Counted from the first letter of the stretch, positions 8,651-17,324 are shown. The stretch: DNA of 58,068 nucleotides from Chitinispirillum sp. (GCA_007115975.1 SKJJ01000010.1:1-58068); one strand, 5' to 3'. The notes: generated from the letters alone by a model not told the origin. A program made the numbers and translations.

Positions 8651-9838
8651 TCATCTCATCACATGGGGCAGTCTCTGCGCTATCGCCGCCAGACTCTCCC
8701 TGAGAGCCTGCGCAATAAGGGTGGAGGAGAAGCGGGGATTATCGAAGTCGAGAGCTACATCCTCCAGTTCCTGCCAGCTTAACCCCTCTCTGTCTGGGGA
8801 GGAGATCTCACCGCTATATTGTTCGTCAAGCACTGTCGTTTCGATTGTTGCATCATACACCTGCACATCTATCCGTACCCTTGCAACTACATACTCTCTG
8901 TAGCTGTCTGCACTTGCAGATATCTCTGCGTAGGGAACAAGGTCAAAGTTTTCTATGCTTCCATTTATAATGTATCTGGCCGTTTTCTCTTTTGCAATCT
9001 CTGCAAGTTTATCGGTGCAGCTGATCGGTTCCGGATGAAAGGCAAAAATCAGATGCTCAATGTCTTGTGTTAGTTGACTCTTTATATGTGTTGTTATGAC
9101 CGATGGGATATCCCAGTGGCCCGCGTAGGAGGAGTTGTCTGCAAACAGACATACCAGTGATTTGTCTTCCAGCTTCCCGCTGAGGACAAGGTGGTCTCGT
9201 CTTGCTCTTGTAAGGTGCTCCCTTTTTACCCTCTCGAGGGTGGCATCGGGGACGATGGTTCGAACAGAATCCAGATCATCGGTTAAAAATGTGCTGATAG
9301 TTCCTTTGTCCTCTGGGGAAAGCATTAGTTTTACCGGTGCATAAAGAGTATGGGTGTGGCTTTTTTGTAGGTGGTGAACCTGTGCTGTTCCGGTAACCAA
9401 CGTTACAGCAGTGGTGTCGTTGCGGGAGTTAATTAAGGATGATCCATTCATTGAAACAACTGCAACATTGGTGTGAATCTGCATTCGGCTTCTTTTACCG
9501 GTAAAGTCAAGCAGCTCCTGAGATACAAAAAATGCTTTGCCGCTAAGCAGCGTGGTGATAAAACCAGATCCGCTTTTGGGTGCGTTTATCAGAAGGGCCG
9601 TGTTTTGCTGCACAAAACAGGTGTCGCTGTTGGGCCATGAGATGGAGAGTGTTCCGTTTGACAGGGTACGTACCCTGTCATTGTCATTGAGCACTGCCCC
9701 CTGGGAGACAAACTCCCATCTGGGTGAACCTGCGCGGCGGATTTCACCTACTCCGCTGAGGAATTCAACTTTTGGCCCTGCGCTCAGGGACCTCATAAAC
9801 AGCAAAACAAGAGAAATCAATACACACAGTTTCATCAT
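8651..9838 (-). CDS. Exported FecR-domain protein
   Basis: A 395-residue exported protein. It begins with a signal peptide (MMKLCVLISLVLLFMRSLSAG) followed by a FecR-type domain, about residues 25-180: 'VEFLSGVGEIRRAG', 'NDNDRVRTLSNGTLSISW', 'VAVVSMNGSSLI' and 'TAVTLVTGTAQV'. The classic FecR fold is a periplasmic signalling domain, but here there is no transmembrane anti-sigma segment and no adjacent ECF sigma gene. It belongs with the signal-peptide-bearing FecR-like proteins of unknown role. The C-terminal half, with 'ARYIINGSIENFDLVPYAEI' and 'VARVRIDVQVYDATIETTVL', resembles CsgG/LpoB-like fold pieces that often sit in the periplasm. Function unknown; stand-alone gene divergent from ilvD. 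Confidence 0.72.
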   Translation of the reverse strand: MMKLCVLISLVLLFMRSLSAGPKVEFLSGVGEIRRAGSPRWEFVSQGAVLNDNDRVRTLSNGTLSISWPNSDTCFVQQNTALLINAPKSGSGFITTLLSGKAFFVSQELLDFTGKRSRMQIHTNVAVVSMNGSSLINSRNDTTAVTLVTGTAQVHHLQKSHTHTLYAPVKLMLSPEDKGTISTFLTDDLDSVRTIVPDATLERVKREHLTRARRDHLVLSGKLEDKSLVCLFADNSSYAGHWDIPSVITTHIKSQLTQDIEHLIFAFHPEPISCTDKLAEIAKEKTARYIINGSIENFDLVPYAEISASADSYREYVVARVRIDVQVYDATIETTVLDEQYSGEISSPDREGLSWQELEDVALDFDNPRFSSTLIAQALRESLAAIAQRLPHVMR

Positions 9839-10032
9839 TAGCGCTCAGAGAGAAAGTTGGGTTTAAGACCGTTTTTCATTTATAACAGTATCATTATGAC
9901 GTTTGGATGTCCAAGAAAAGATAGTGTAAACACCAAAAGATCAAGTAAAATCTTGAGTTACGTCAAAGCAATCTTTATTTTGATCTATCTATATTGGTCT
10001 TGTTTACTATAGAATTCTGAAGGGAGTTTACG

Positions 10033-11871
10033 ATGAAAAAGGAGCTGCGCAGCTCAAAAACAACCGTTGGCAGACGTATGGCAGGGGCCAGGAGCCTCTG
10101 GCGGGCAAATGGTATGACTGAAGAACAGATGGACAAACCAACTATTGCGATTGTTAATTCATTTACCCAGTTTGTGCCAGGACATGAGCATCTGCACCAA
10201 ATCGGCCAGTATGTTAAGGGGCTTGTAGAGCAACAGGGCTGTTTTGCGGCAGAGTTTAACAGCATTGCAATTTGTGATGGGATAGCCATGGGTCACGATG
10301 GCATGCTCTACTCACTTCCTTCAAGGGATCTTATTGCCGACAGTGTCGAATATATGGTTAATGCTCACAAGGTTGATGCAATGGTGTGCATATCAAACTG
10401 TGATAAAATCACCCCGGGGATGCTAATGGCCGCGATGCGTCTTAATATCCCTGCAATTTTTGTGTCGGGAGGACCAATGGAGGCCGGGGTTTTAGGTGAA
10501 AAGAGCCTCGATCTTGTGGATGCAATGGTGATGGCTGCAGACAGAGAAGTTAGTGATGAGCAGGTGGAGCAGGTGGAGCGCAGTGCCTGTCCAACATGCG
10601 GTTCATGCTCAGGGATGTTTACTGCTAATTCTATGAACTGTCTTGCGGAGGCACTTGGACTGGCTTTGCCCGGAAACGGAACCGTGCTTGCAACTCATCA
10701 ACAGCGTAAAACGCTCTTTGAAAAAGCGGCTAATGTAATCGTTAAAAATGCATTTGCCTACTATAACGACGGGGATGATTCGGTGCTGCCCCGCTCGATT
10801 GCTTCACGACAGGCCTTTATCAACGCCATGTCTCTTGACATTGCAATGGGTGGTTCTACCAATACCGTGTTGCATCTCCTTGCCATCGCACGGGAGGCTG
10901 AAGTTGACTTTACAATGGATGACATTGACAAACTTTCGCGCAAAATGCCCGTTCTGTCCAAGGTCTCTCCCAACTCATCATATCATATCGAGGATGTCAA
11001 CAGAGCCGGCGGGATTTGTGCAATTCTTGCCGAACTGGCAAGAGGTGGGCTTATCAGTACCGATGTTGCAAGGGTTGACGCGCCAAAATTATCCCAGGTC
11101 CTCAGCTCTTTTGATGTAAAAAGTGAAACCGTAACTGATGAGGCGATTAAGCTTTACAAGAGTGCTCCGGGTCGCAAACGTAATCTGGTGATGGGGTCTC
11201 AGGAGAACTACTATGATGAGCTCGATCTTGACCGCAAAAATGGGTGTATCCGTGACCTTGAAAACTGTTACAGTAAAGATGGTGGGCTGGCGGTGCTCTT
11301 TGGAAATATCGCTTCGAGGGGTTGTATTGTAAAGACAGCCGGAGTGGATGAGTCGATACTGGTTTTTAAGGGGAGTGCAAAGGTGTTCGATTCGCAGGAC
11401 GCTGCATGTGACGGTATTCTTAATGGTGAGGTAAAAAGCGGGGATGTCGTGGTGATCCGCTACGAGGGCCCGAAGGGGGGGCCGGGAATGCAGGAGATGC
11501 TCTATCCCACCTCATATATCAAGTCGATGCATCTTGGTACCGAGTGTGCTCTTATCACCGATGGACGCTTCTCGGGTGGAACCTCCGGACTCTCTATCGG
11601 CCACATCTCTCCAGAAGCTGCTTCGGGTGGGGAGATCGGCCTTCTGCAGGATGGGGATATAATCGAAATTGACATACCTAACAGATCAATCTCCGTAAAG
11701 CTTGCTGATGGTGAGCTTGAAAAGAGAAGAAAACAGGAGTTGTCAAAAGGTAAAGGTGCATTCAAGCCGATGGGAAGGGAACGACCCGTTTCGCAGGCCC
11801 TAAAAGCTTATGCACTCTTTGCTTCATCTGCAGATACCGGAGCTGTCAGGCAGTTGCCCCAGGAGGATTGA
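10033..11871 (+). CDS. ilvD: Dihydroxy-acid dehydratase
   Basis: Dehydrates 2,3-dihydroxy-isovalerate and 2,3-dihydroxy-3-methylvalerate to the 2-keto acids in valine, leucine and isoleucine synthesis, using an iron-sulfur cluster and Mg2+. At 612 residues it is full length for the E. coli-type enzyme. The family blocks are all present: '[13 protein letters not shown]' and '[19 protein letters not shown]' with cluster cysteines, '[16 protein letters not shown]', and the C-terminal '[24 protein letters not shown]'. GGGAG precedes ATG 10033. None of the other ilv or leu genes are adjacent, so it is a scattered member of the pathway. The minus-strand FecR gene starts divergently upstream. Assignment is secure. 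Confidence 0.97.
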   Translation: MKKELRSSKTTVGRRMAGARSLWRANGMTEEQMDKPTIAIVNSFTQFVPGHEHLHQIGQYVKGLVEQQGCFAAEFNSIAICDGIAMGHDGMLYSLPSRDLIADSVEYMVNAHKVDAMVCISNCDKITPGMLMAAMRLNIPAIFVSGGPMEAGVLGEKSLDLVDAMVMAADREVSDEQVEQVERSACPTCGSCSGMFTANSMNCLAEALGLALPGNGTVLATHQQRKTLFEKAANVIVKNAFAYYNDGDDSVLPRSIASRQAFINAMSLDIAMGGSTNTVLHLLAIAREAEVDFTMDDIDKLSRKMPVLSKVSPNSSYHIEDVNRAGGICAILAELARGGLISTDVARVDAPKLSQVLSSFDVKSETVTDEAIKLYKSAPGRKRNLVMGSQENYYDELDLDRKNGCIRDLENCYSKDGGLAVLFGNIASRGCIVKTAGVDESILVFKGSAKVFDSQDAACDGILNGEVKSGDVVVIRYEGPKGGPGMQEMLYPTSYIKSMHLGTECALITDGRFSGGTSGLSIGHISPEAASGGEIGLLQDGDIIEIDIPNRSISVKLADGELEKRRKQELSKGKGAFKPMGRERPVSQALKAYALFASSADTGAVRQLPQED

Positions 11872-11894
11872 ATTATTCTCTTGTGACGCTTCGT

Positions 11895-12080
11895 GTGCCC
11901 CAAACTCCGGGTAGAGAAACCCGGGGCTTGGGCACGTAACCCCTTTGGGGTATGGAGGTGTGCTTGCTTGGTAGGGCCGGTATGTTTCAAACCCAAATGT
12001 CCTTAACCCAACGGGTTTACGACCTCGTAGCACAGGGTTTCCTACTCTGTGCTGAAATTCGATAACGCAGAAGTTACGAA
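11895..12080 (+). ncRNA. Array of consecutive hairpins, possible structured RNA or mobile non-coding repeat
   Basis: Five stem-loops follow one another in under 200 bases. The first (11895-11935) pairs GTGCCC..AA and CTCCGGGT with ACCCGGGG and TTGGGCAC, about 16 pairs. Then come ACCCC-TTT-GGGGT (11939-11951), AACCC-AAC-GGGTT (12005-12017), GCACAG/CTGTGC (12030-12052) and TTCG.TAAC/GTTACGAA (12058-12080). None is followed directly by a T-run, so this is not a simple ilvD terminator. The reverse strand has an open frame of about 60 codons that looks like a by-product of the palindromes rather than a gene. It could be a structured RNA, a miniature mobile element, or both; no family is claimed. 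Confidence 0.4.
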
Positions 12081-12092
12081 GAAGGAGTTTTT

Positions 12093-12323
12093 TTGATAAA
12101 ATTGTTTGAAGAAGAGATACTATTTCGGCTCCATAACCTGAGCGGCAGACTGGTAAAAAGAGTCCCGTTACCACGGGTTGAAAACAACACCGCCTTTAAT
12201 CTGCAAGACCTTCGCACTGCGGCAGGGCAGTATCTGCTGGTGGTAATGGTGAGCGCAGAAATTTATTCAGAGATGTTATGCGGCGGTTGTAGGCATATCA
12301 ACAGATCTGCAGCGCAGGGTTAA
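12093..12323 (+). pseudogene. Relic of a C-terminal sorting-domain-like module
   Basis: About 40 codons from roughly 12123 read 'LHNLSGRLVKR...', 'FNLQDLRTAAGQYLLVV'. This matches the pattern of the type 9-secretion-like C-terminal sorting domains of FCB bacteria (hydrophobic strand, 'G-R-L-V', 'L..G.YL..V'). Such domains sit at the very end of large secreted enzymes; here there is no upstream enzyme, only the hairpin array, and the frame runs on into unrelated residues. The only start is a TTG. I therefore read it as the tail of a lost secreted protein and not as a functional gene. Confidence 0.5.
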
Positions 12324-12324
12324 G

Positions 12325-13716
12325 CTACTCATTACGATAGAGTTCGGTTTCAATTTTACGGTACAGTGTCCTTCTGCCAATTCCAAGAATTGCTGCAGCC
12401 TTGCGCTTATTACCGTCTAACCGCTCAAGAACATGCTTTATATAACGGTTTTCCATCTCTTCCAAGGTGTAAAGGGGCTCTTCTGTGCGGGGCAGTACCG
12501 AAGAACTGCGCTCTGAAATCTGATCGTCTTCAGAGGCAGTACTATGCCGCATCCTGGTTGGAAGATCATCGGCTTTGATCTGATCACTTTTCGCAAATGT
12601 GACAGCCCGCTCAATGGCATTGCGAAGCTCTCGTACATTCCCCGGAAAAGGGTAGTTGTTGATCAGATCTAATGCTTTGCTTGAAAGACCTTTAATCGCC
12701 TTGTTTTGTACGAGTGCAAATTGGCGCGCGAACCGGACTGCAAGCAGTTCAATGTCATCGCCCCGCTCTCTAAGAGGGGGGACTTTTATGGTGAAGGTTT
12801 CAAGGCGAAAAAAAAGATCCTCTCTGAAATGGCCACTCTTTACCTGTCGGAAGATATCGCTGTGGGTAGCTGCAAGGATTCGGGTGTTGACCTGCTGTTC
12901 TCGGTTCTCTCCGATTTTGCGAATTTTGCCATCCTGGAGAATCCTGAGCAGTTTCGCCTGAAGGGTAAAGGGCATCTCTGAGATCTCATCCAGAAGAAGT
13001 GTCCCGTTTTGTGCTTCGTAAAAAATCCCCTGCCGGTTTTGTGCTCCGGTGAAAGAGCCTGCAGTGTGGCCGAAAAATTCACTTTCAAGTAAGTGTTCCG
13101 GTATTCCTGCACAGTTAACAGGAATAAAGGGGTGCTCTGCACGCTGGCTTTCATGATGAATCGCTCTGGCTACCAACTCCTTTCCTGAACCACTTTCACC
13201 TAAAATCAACACCGGTCCGCGTGCTTTGGATACCTGACGGATTTGATTAAACAGTAACCGCATGGTTTTACTCTGTCCGTACATTCCGTGGAATGCATCA
13301 GCGTTAATCAGCCCATACATTTTATCGACCGTTTCCCTGAGCTGTTTTTGTTTAAGGAGGCGTTTTACCGTGAGAATGAAATGTTCCAGATCAAGTGGCT
13401 TGGTCAGGAATTCATCCACACCGGCCTTTAGTGCTTCCACCGCCCTCTGTACTGTTCCAAAAGCTGTTATCACAAGGTAGGCGGGCTGTGGAGATGGTGC
13501 TTCATTTTTGACTTTGTGAAAGAATGTCAGTCCATCCATTCCCGGCAACATCAGGTCACAAATTATCAGATCAGGCCATCGGATATTACTCTTACTTAAG
13601 GCCTTCTCTGCAGTTGTAGTCCAACAGGTACTAAATCCAGCGTCTTGCACCTCATCACGCAGCAAACTCCCCAAAGCTTTATCATCTTCGATAATCCAGA
13701 CCGTTCCTTTATCCAA
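12325..13716 (-). CDS. Sigma-54-dependent response regulator (NtrC/AtoC family)
   Basis: A transcription activator for sigma-54 RNA polymerase, 463 residues. Order of domains: receiver (about 1-120, acidic pair E10-D12, phospho-acceptor Asp54 in 'IICDLMLPG'), AAA+ domain with Walker A 'GESGSGKELVARAIH', sigma-54-contact loop 'GSFTGA' (variant of GAFTGA), Walker B 'TLLLDEISEMP', and a Fis-type helix-turn-helix at the end ('KRKAAAILGIGRRTLYRKI'). The Ser in GSFTGA replaces the usual Ala and is seen in active members. The kinase gene precedes it by nine bases on the same strand. The best target visible is the sigma-54 promoter at 15378-15393, with the palindrome at 15274-15290 as candidate binding site. 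Confidence 0.94.
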   Translation of the reverse strand: MDKGTVWIIEDDKALGSLLRDEVQDAGFSTCWTTTAEKALSKSNIRWPDLIICDLMLPGMDGLTFFHKVKNEAPSPQPAYLVITAFGTVQRAVEALKAGVDEFLTKPLDLEHFILTVKRLLKQKQLRETVDKMYGLINADAFHGMYGQSKTMRLLFNQIRQVSKARGPVLILGESGSGKELVARAIHHESQRAEHPFIPVNCAGIPEHLLESEFFGHTAGSFTGAQNRQGIFYEAQNGTLLLDEISEMPFTLQAKLLRILQDGKIRKIGENREQQVNTRILAATHSDIFRQVKSGHFREDLFFRLETFTIKVPPLRERGDDIELLAVRFARQFALVQNKAIKGLSSKALDLINNYPFPGNVRELRNAIERAVTFAKSDQIKADDLPTRMRHSTASEDDQISERSSSVLPRTEEPLYTLEEMENRYIKHVLERLDGNKRKAAAILGIGRRTLYRKIETELYRNE

Positions 13717-13725
13717 TTGTACACC

Positions 13726-15204
13726 TCATTTGAGTTGATGATTATTTTCTGATGGAATAGTGAGCCTGAAACAAGCGCCACCAAGGGCACTTTTTGTAAC
13801 TCTTATTGTTCCGCCATGCTCTTCGGCAATTCTGTGTGTAACCGACAACCCCAACCCTGTACCTTCACCAACCGTCTTGGTGGTAAAAAATGGCTCAAAT
13901 ATCTTTGTAACCAGACTTTGATCAACACCCGGTCCGTCATCCTCTATACAGAAGATTACATTGCCGTCGTTGAATTCCCATGAGCAGCGTACCGTTCCGT
14001 TGGGGGCGCAGTACACTGCATTGCGAATAAGGTTGAGCAGCGCCTGCTGTATTCGAATGGTGTCGACGTAGACAGGTACCTTTGGCTCTGGTTGGTCAAT
14101 TATGATTTTTGTATTGATGGTGTGGGCCTCTTCCTTAACGGCACGTATTGTGGATGTGATCAGATCTTTGGGCATGGCTTTGGAGCGGTGGATGGGGCTA
14201 CGGTGGCTGAAGTCCAGTAGCTGTCTGATGATATATTTCATTCGCTCAACTTCTTCACGGATAGAAACAAGCGCTTTGCGCTGTGGGGCCGGGATCTCCT
14301 TACAGCGAAGGGCCCGCTGAGCATTGCCGCCAATAACACTCAGGGGGTTGCCAAGTTCGTGGGCTGTTCCGGCTGAAAACCTGCCAAGGGAAGCCAGTTT
14401 TTCGGCTTGGCGAAGCTCCTCCTCCAGTCGCTTCTGTTGCTTCTGGTGGCGCAGCAGTTCATGTTCCGCTTTCTCGATACTATCGAGCATATTATTGAAA
14501 TTTTCCCCCAGTTCAACGATCTCTTTTGGTCCATCCAGGTGAAGGCGGTGGTTTTGGTCACCCTGTGCGACCCTGAACATTCCTGATGCGAATGTTTTCA
14601 GATGTCTGCCCAAAGCTCTGTGGTAGCCGTAGAGTATTATTGCAAACAGGGTACTGAGAAACAGCCCCAGGCCTATTATTCCCTTGATCCTTATCGATAG
14701 CAGATGATTTCTGAAGTCACTTGCTCGTCTGGTTAGGTGAAGCAGTCCGATAATTCTTCCCCCTGAGTCGGTAAGGGGAAGGAAATAGGAAAAAACTCGT
14801 CTTCCGGCAATTCTGTCGTATTCGCCCCTCTCTTCTCCATCAGAGGCAAGTTCCATAAACCGCTCACGCTCAAAGGCCGGGTCGGTAAGGCCAAGGTTTG
14901 CGATAAGTTCACCTTCATTGTCATAGATATAAGCTCCATAGACCCTGCCGATTGCAAAGACCGATTCAAGAGTCTGCTGAATGCTTCCCATGCGATCTTT
15001 TTGAAGTGAGTGGACCAGCGGCAACTGGATAGCTCTGGCCATAAGTTCCAGGTCGTTCTGCATCTGTTTTTCGATCTCCCCTTCAATAGAGCTGAAGGCA
15101 AAATAGCCGAACAGCCCGAGTGCTATTACAAGAGGGATAACAATGTGGGTAATCAGCGTTAATTTGAGACTTTTGGGTGGGGAGATGATGTTTAGAAGTT
15201 TCAT
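13726..15204 (-). CDS. Membrane sensor histidine kinase paired with the NtrC-type regulator
   Basis: An inner-membrane kinase for the adjacent sigma-54 activator. Two membrane segments (about residues 12-35, 'LITHIVIPLVIALGLFGYF', and 'IIGLGLFLSTLFAIILYGY') flank a periplasmic sensing domain of about 140 residues with no recognised fold. Then follow HAMP ('RVAQGDQNHRLHLDGPKEI'), a coiled coil, HisKA with 'GTAHELGNPLSVI' (phospho-acceptor His), and HATPase ending in 'GTGLGLSVTHRIAEEHGG'. The HELGNPL box is characteristic of NtrB/ZraS-type kinases. The frame is open to ATG 15291, but ATG 15204 gives a normal N terminus right before the first membrane helix, so I chose it. Confidence 0.92.
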   Translation of the reverse strand: MKLLNIISPPKSLKLTLITHIVIPLVIALGLFGYFAFSSIEGEIEKQMQNDLELMARAIQLPLVHSLQKDRMGSIQQTLESVFAIGRVYGAYIYDNEGELIANLGLTDPAFERERFMELASDGEERGEYDRIAGRRVFSYFLPLTDSGGRIIGLLHLTRRASDFRNHLLSIRIKGIIGLGLFLSTLFAIILYGYHRALGRHLKTFASGMFRVAQGDQNHRLHLDGPKEIVELGENFNNMLDSIEKAEHELLRHQKQQKRLEEELRQAEKLASLGRFSAGTAHELGNPLSVIGGNAQRALRCKEIPAPQRKALVSIREEVERMKYIIRQLLDFSHRSPIHRSKAMPKDLITSTIRAVKEEAHTINTKIIIDQPEPKVPVYVDTIRIQQALLNLIRNAVYCAPNGTVRCSWEFNDGNVIFCIEDDGPGVDQSLVTKIFEPFFTTKTVGEGTGLGLSVTHRIAEEHGGTIRVTKSALGGACFRLTIPSENNHQLK

Positions 15205-15273
15205 TGTGCGCTTTCTCTGAAAAACTCTGCAGAGTAGTTGTTTTGGTCCGCTCCTGACACACAAAATAACACA

Positions 15274-15290
15274 TGTGCCATTTGGGCACA
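15274..15290. promoter_or_regulatory. Palindrome, candidate activator site for the sigma-54 promoter
   Basis: TGTGCC-ATTTG-GGCACA is a perfect 6-bp inverted repeat with a 5-base spacer. Its centre lies about 110 bases upstream of the -12 element of the sigma-54 promoter, the usual distance for an NtrC-type enhancer site, and 70 bases upstream of the kinase start. It may serve both directions. Confidence 0.55.
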
Positions 15291-15377
15291 AACTGGTGTT
15301 GCTTTACTCAGCGGCTATTATCCGCTCAAGTCCTCTTTTAAGGCCAAAATCGGGGGGCAACGGTGTCTGTTTTCTTT

Positions 15378-15393
15378 TGGCACGGAATCTGCA
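15378..15393 (+). promoter_or_regulatory. Sigma-54 (-24/-12) promoter
   Basis: TGGCACGGAATCTGCA matches the TGGCACG-N4-TTGCA consensus with the invariant GG and GC at the correct spacing; only the first T of TTGC differs. It sits 81 bases before the DUF4168 start codon and next to a divergent sigma-54 activator and its kinase. Confidence 0.8.
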
Positions 15394-15473
15394 TAGTCAC
15401 TCATCCATACAGGCCGGTTTGGATAACCGACCTTGAACGTTCTTTTAATTTCTTATTCGAAAGGGGTAGTACA

Positions 15474-15845
15474 ATGGTCAGAAAAATTATCGGTGGAGTG
15501 ATCACAACTGCAGTTTGCGTTATGTTTACAAGTATGCCGGTCGTCTCTCAGGAACTCCTGCAGCAACAGGCAGCGCCAATTGAAATCAATGATGAGGAGC
15601 TTGAGATGGCTGCAAACGCGTATGTGGTAATTACCGAAATTAATCAGGAGTTCCAGCAATCGCTCCAGCAGGTAGAAGATCCTGAGCAGAGACAACAGTT
15701 GCAGATTGAGGCTAACGACAAGTTTGTTGAAGCAATCGAGAAGGAGGGGCTCGAAGTTGATCAGTACAATACAATCATGCAGCAGGTAAGTACCACAGAG
15801 GATCTGCACATGAAGTTCGGAATGCTGATTCAGCAGCTTCAGTAA
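15474..15845 (+). CDS. Exported DUF4168-domain protein
   Basis: A 123-residue secreted or periplasmic protein. It has a signal peptide (residues 1 to about 25, 'IIGGVITTAVCVMFTSMPVVS') followed by one DUF4168 domain: 'INDEELEMAANAYVVITEI', 'EDPEQRQQLQIEANDKFVEAIEKEGL', 'DQYNTIMQQV'. The domain is predicted mostly helical and Gln/Glu-rich; its molecular function is not established. I chose ATG 15474, with AAGGGG just before it, rather than an upstream frame extension lacking these signs. The sigma-54 promoter and adjacent divergent two-component system suggest it is a dedicated, inducible envelope-stress output. A terminator follows at 15896. Confidence 0.85.
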   Translation: MVRKIIGGVITTAVCVMFTSMPVVSQELLQQQAAPIEINDEELEMAANAYVVITEINQEFQQSLQQVEDPEQRQQLQIEANDKFVEAIEKEGLEVDQYNTIMQQVSTTEDLHMKFGMLIQQLQ

Positions 15846-15859
15846 AGGTTCGCTATCGT

Positions 15860-15922
15860 TGCAGGCTTTCGGGCCTGCAAATCAGGGGTCTGGCAGGGCG
15901 GCCGGATCCCGCCAATTTTTTC
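15860..15922 (+). terminator. Tandem hairpins with intrinsic terminator after the DUF4168 gene
   Basis: First a TGCAGGC/GCCTGCA hairpin (15860-15879), then GGCGG-(7 nt)-CCGCC at 15897-15913 followed by AATTTTTT. The second has the form of a Rho-independent terminator. It isolates the sigma-54-driven gene as a single transcript. Confidence 0.65.
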
Positions 15923-15946
15923 TCTCCTGCATAGTACCACTCTTCA

Positions 15947-16019
15947 GAGTCCCGCCTGAGATACTCTAACGTTCTCAATTTCCATCAACTTAACCTGTAT
16001 GCCCGCCCAGGCGGGACTC
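15947..16019. repeat. 12-bp inverted repeat between DUF4168 and CDF genes
   Basis: GAGTCCCGCCTG (15947-15958) and its exact complement CAGGCGGGACTC (16008-16019) enclose 49 bases. The tail 'CTCAGGGTGAGCGGA' is shared with other palindromic elements in this window, so it is probably a member or fragment of that dispersed family. Confidence 0.55.
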
Positions 16020-16161
16020 AGGGTGAGCGGAACATGAAACAAGCCTTAACGTAACACCTGTGCCCAAAATCTCACAAAAAATCACCCCCTTTCTCTCCCG
16101 AAATAACGTAATTTATCCCAAAACCCATCCACTCCTTCCAACTGCAAAAGGCAGGTGACTT

Positions 16162-17058
16162 GTGCATCACAACAACCACAAACGCATCTCTGCCAGGGCT
16201 GTCAACTCAGGACTCCTCTTCAATATCTTTCTGGCGATCCTTAAGACCACTGCCGGTGTACTGGGCAACAGTACTGCGCTGTTAGCCGACGGAATAAACT
16301 CCGTTACCGATGTAGTTTATTATATATTGGTGAAAGTTTTTATGCGAATCGCCGGCAAGCCCCCTGATAAGGAGCACCCCTTTGGGCACCGGCAGTTTGA
16401 GAGTGTTGCGGCGCTGGTGGTGGGGGCATTTGTGATCACTACAGCGGTGGCAATATTCTGGGAGGCGCTGAATCGGGTCATAACCATCTGTACCCAACCG
16501 CAGCAGCTTGTCGCTGATATAGAGCTCTATACACTGTATGTAGCTCTGTTTACCGTAGTCCTTAAGCTTGCACTTAGTCTGTACACTGCAAAGGTTGCAA
16601 AGAAAACCGCAAGTGCAGCCATTTTTGCCCTGGCGTATGATCACCGAAGCGATATGTTTGCATCAATGGCAGCAGCTTTGGGAATTGCTCTTGGAAAGAT
16701 GGGTTTGTTGTGGGTGGATCCTCTGGCCGGGGCGCTTGTTGCGATAATTATCTTTAAAACAGGGATAGCCATTCTCAGCCGCTCTTCATCGGAGTTGATC
16801 AGTACGGTTGTTTCAGGAGGGATAGAGACCCAGGTACGCTCAATTATCTCTTCAGTTGCGGGTGTTGATGACATTGAGCAGGTTCAGGTGTACCGGTTTG
16901 GACCCTATTTTGTCATAAATGTCACTATCGGGGTTGCAGGTAACATCACGGTTTTTTCCGGAAATGTTATTGCCACCGCCGTTGAGAATGAATTAATTAG
17001 TAGAATGGATTTTGTGCAACAGGTGCATGTGCACTATCATCCTGTGTATAAAAGGTGA
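16162..17058 (+). CDS. Cation diffusion facilitator family transporter
   Basis: A proton-coupled divalent-metal exporter of the inner membrane, 298 residues with six predicted helices and a C-terminal cytoplasmic ferredoxin-like domain ('SVAGVDDIEQVQVYRFGPYFVINVTIGV'). Family landmarks are 'LLADGINSVTDVVYY' in helix 2, 'HPFGHRQFESVAAL' in the loop, and 'AYDHRSDMFASM' in helix 5. The metal-site residues read N-x-x-x-D and D-x-x-x-D, unlike the D/H-rich sets of classical zinc/iron exporters, so I do not assign a metal. The GTG at 16162 follows AGGTGA closely. It stands alone, with a small opposite-strand gene downstream. Confidence 0.9.
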   Translation: MHHNNHKRISARAVNSGLLFNIFLAILKTTAGVLGNSTALLADGINSVTDVVYYILVKVFMRIAGKPPDKEHPFGHRQFESVAALVVGAFVITTAVAIFWEALNRVITICTQPQQLVADIELYTLYVALFTVVLKLALSLYTAKVAKKTASAAIFALAYDHRSDMFASMAAALGIALGKMGLLWVDPLAGALVAIIIFKTGIAILSRSSSELISTVVSGGIETQVRSIISSVAGVDDIEQVQVYRFGPYFVINVTIGVAGNITVFSGNVIATAVENELISRMDFVQQVHVHYHPVYKR

Positions 17059-17073
17059 GAGTGGGGCAGGGGA

Positions 17074-17250
17074 TTACTTGTTTTTGCAGCTCTTTTTTGA
17101 TGGGGTGGATGAATTGCGGGTGTTTCGCCATTGTTCAGCGTATTTTTTTATCCACATGAAAGCGGCACTGTTCTCATCAACCTTTTTGCCGCTTCTGGTG
17201 AGTTGGCGCAGGTATTTTCGGATCTCTTCAATCTGTTGCTCGTTATCCAT
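17074..17250 (-). CDS. Small hypothetical protein, 58 residues
   Basis: A short minus-strand gene in the gap between the CDF and GH20 genes. It starts at ATG 17250-17248 with GAGGGG five bases upstream and ends at TAA 17076-17074. The product is strongly charged and helical at the start (MDNEQQIEEIRKYLRQL), then 'AAFMWIKKYAEQWR', then a basic tail rich in Ser, Asn and Lys. It has no membrane segment or signal peptide. I do not recognise the family. A good ribosome site, a compact helical N-terminal half and a length that fits the gap make it believable. Confidence 0.55.
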   Translation of the reverse strand: MDNEQQIEEIRKYLRQLTRSGKKVDENSAAFMWIKKYAEQWRNTRNSSTPSKKSCKNK

Positions 17251-17324
17251 GATGTCCCCTCGCTGGTACTAATATATATCGGTAATTGTGGGCAAATAAA
17301 TAAATTGTAATTCAGGGTAAAAAA

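Noticed and set aside
8651-9838. Anti-sigma regulator with an ECF sigma partner
   Set aside because: FecR-type sequence is present, but there is no membrane anti-sigma segment and no adjacent sigma gene.
11824-12174. Minus-strand gene of 116 codons across the hairpin array
   Set aside because: Its reading frame overlies palindromes and the ilvD end and gives a low-complexity peptide; treated as a by-product of the hairpins.
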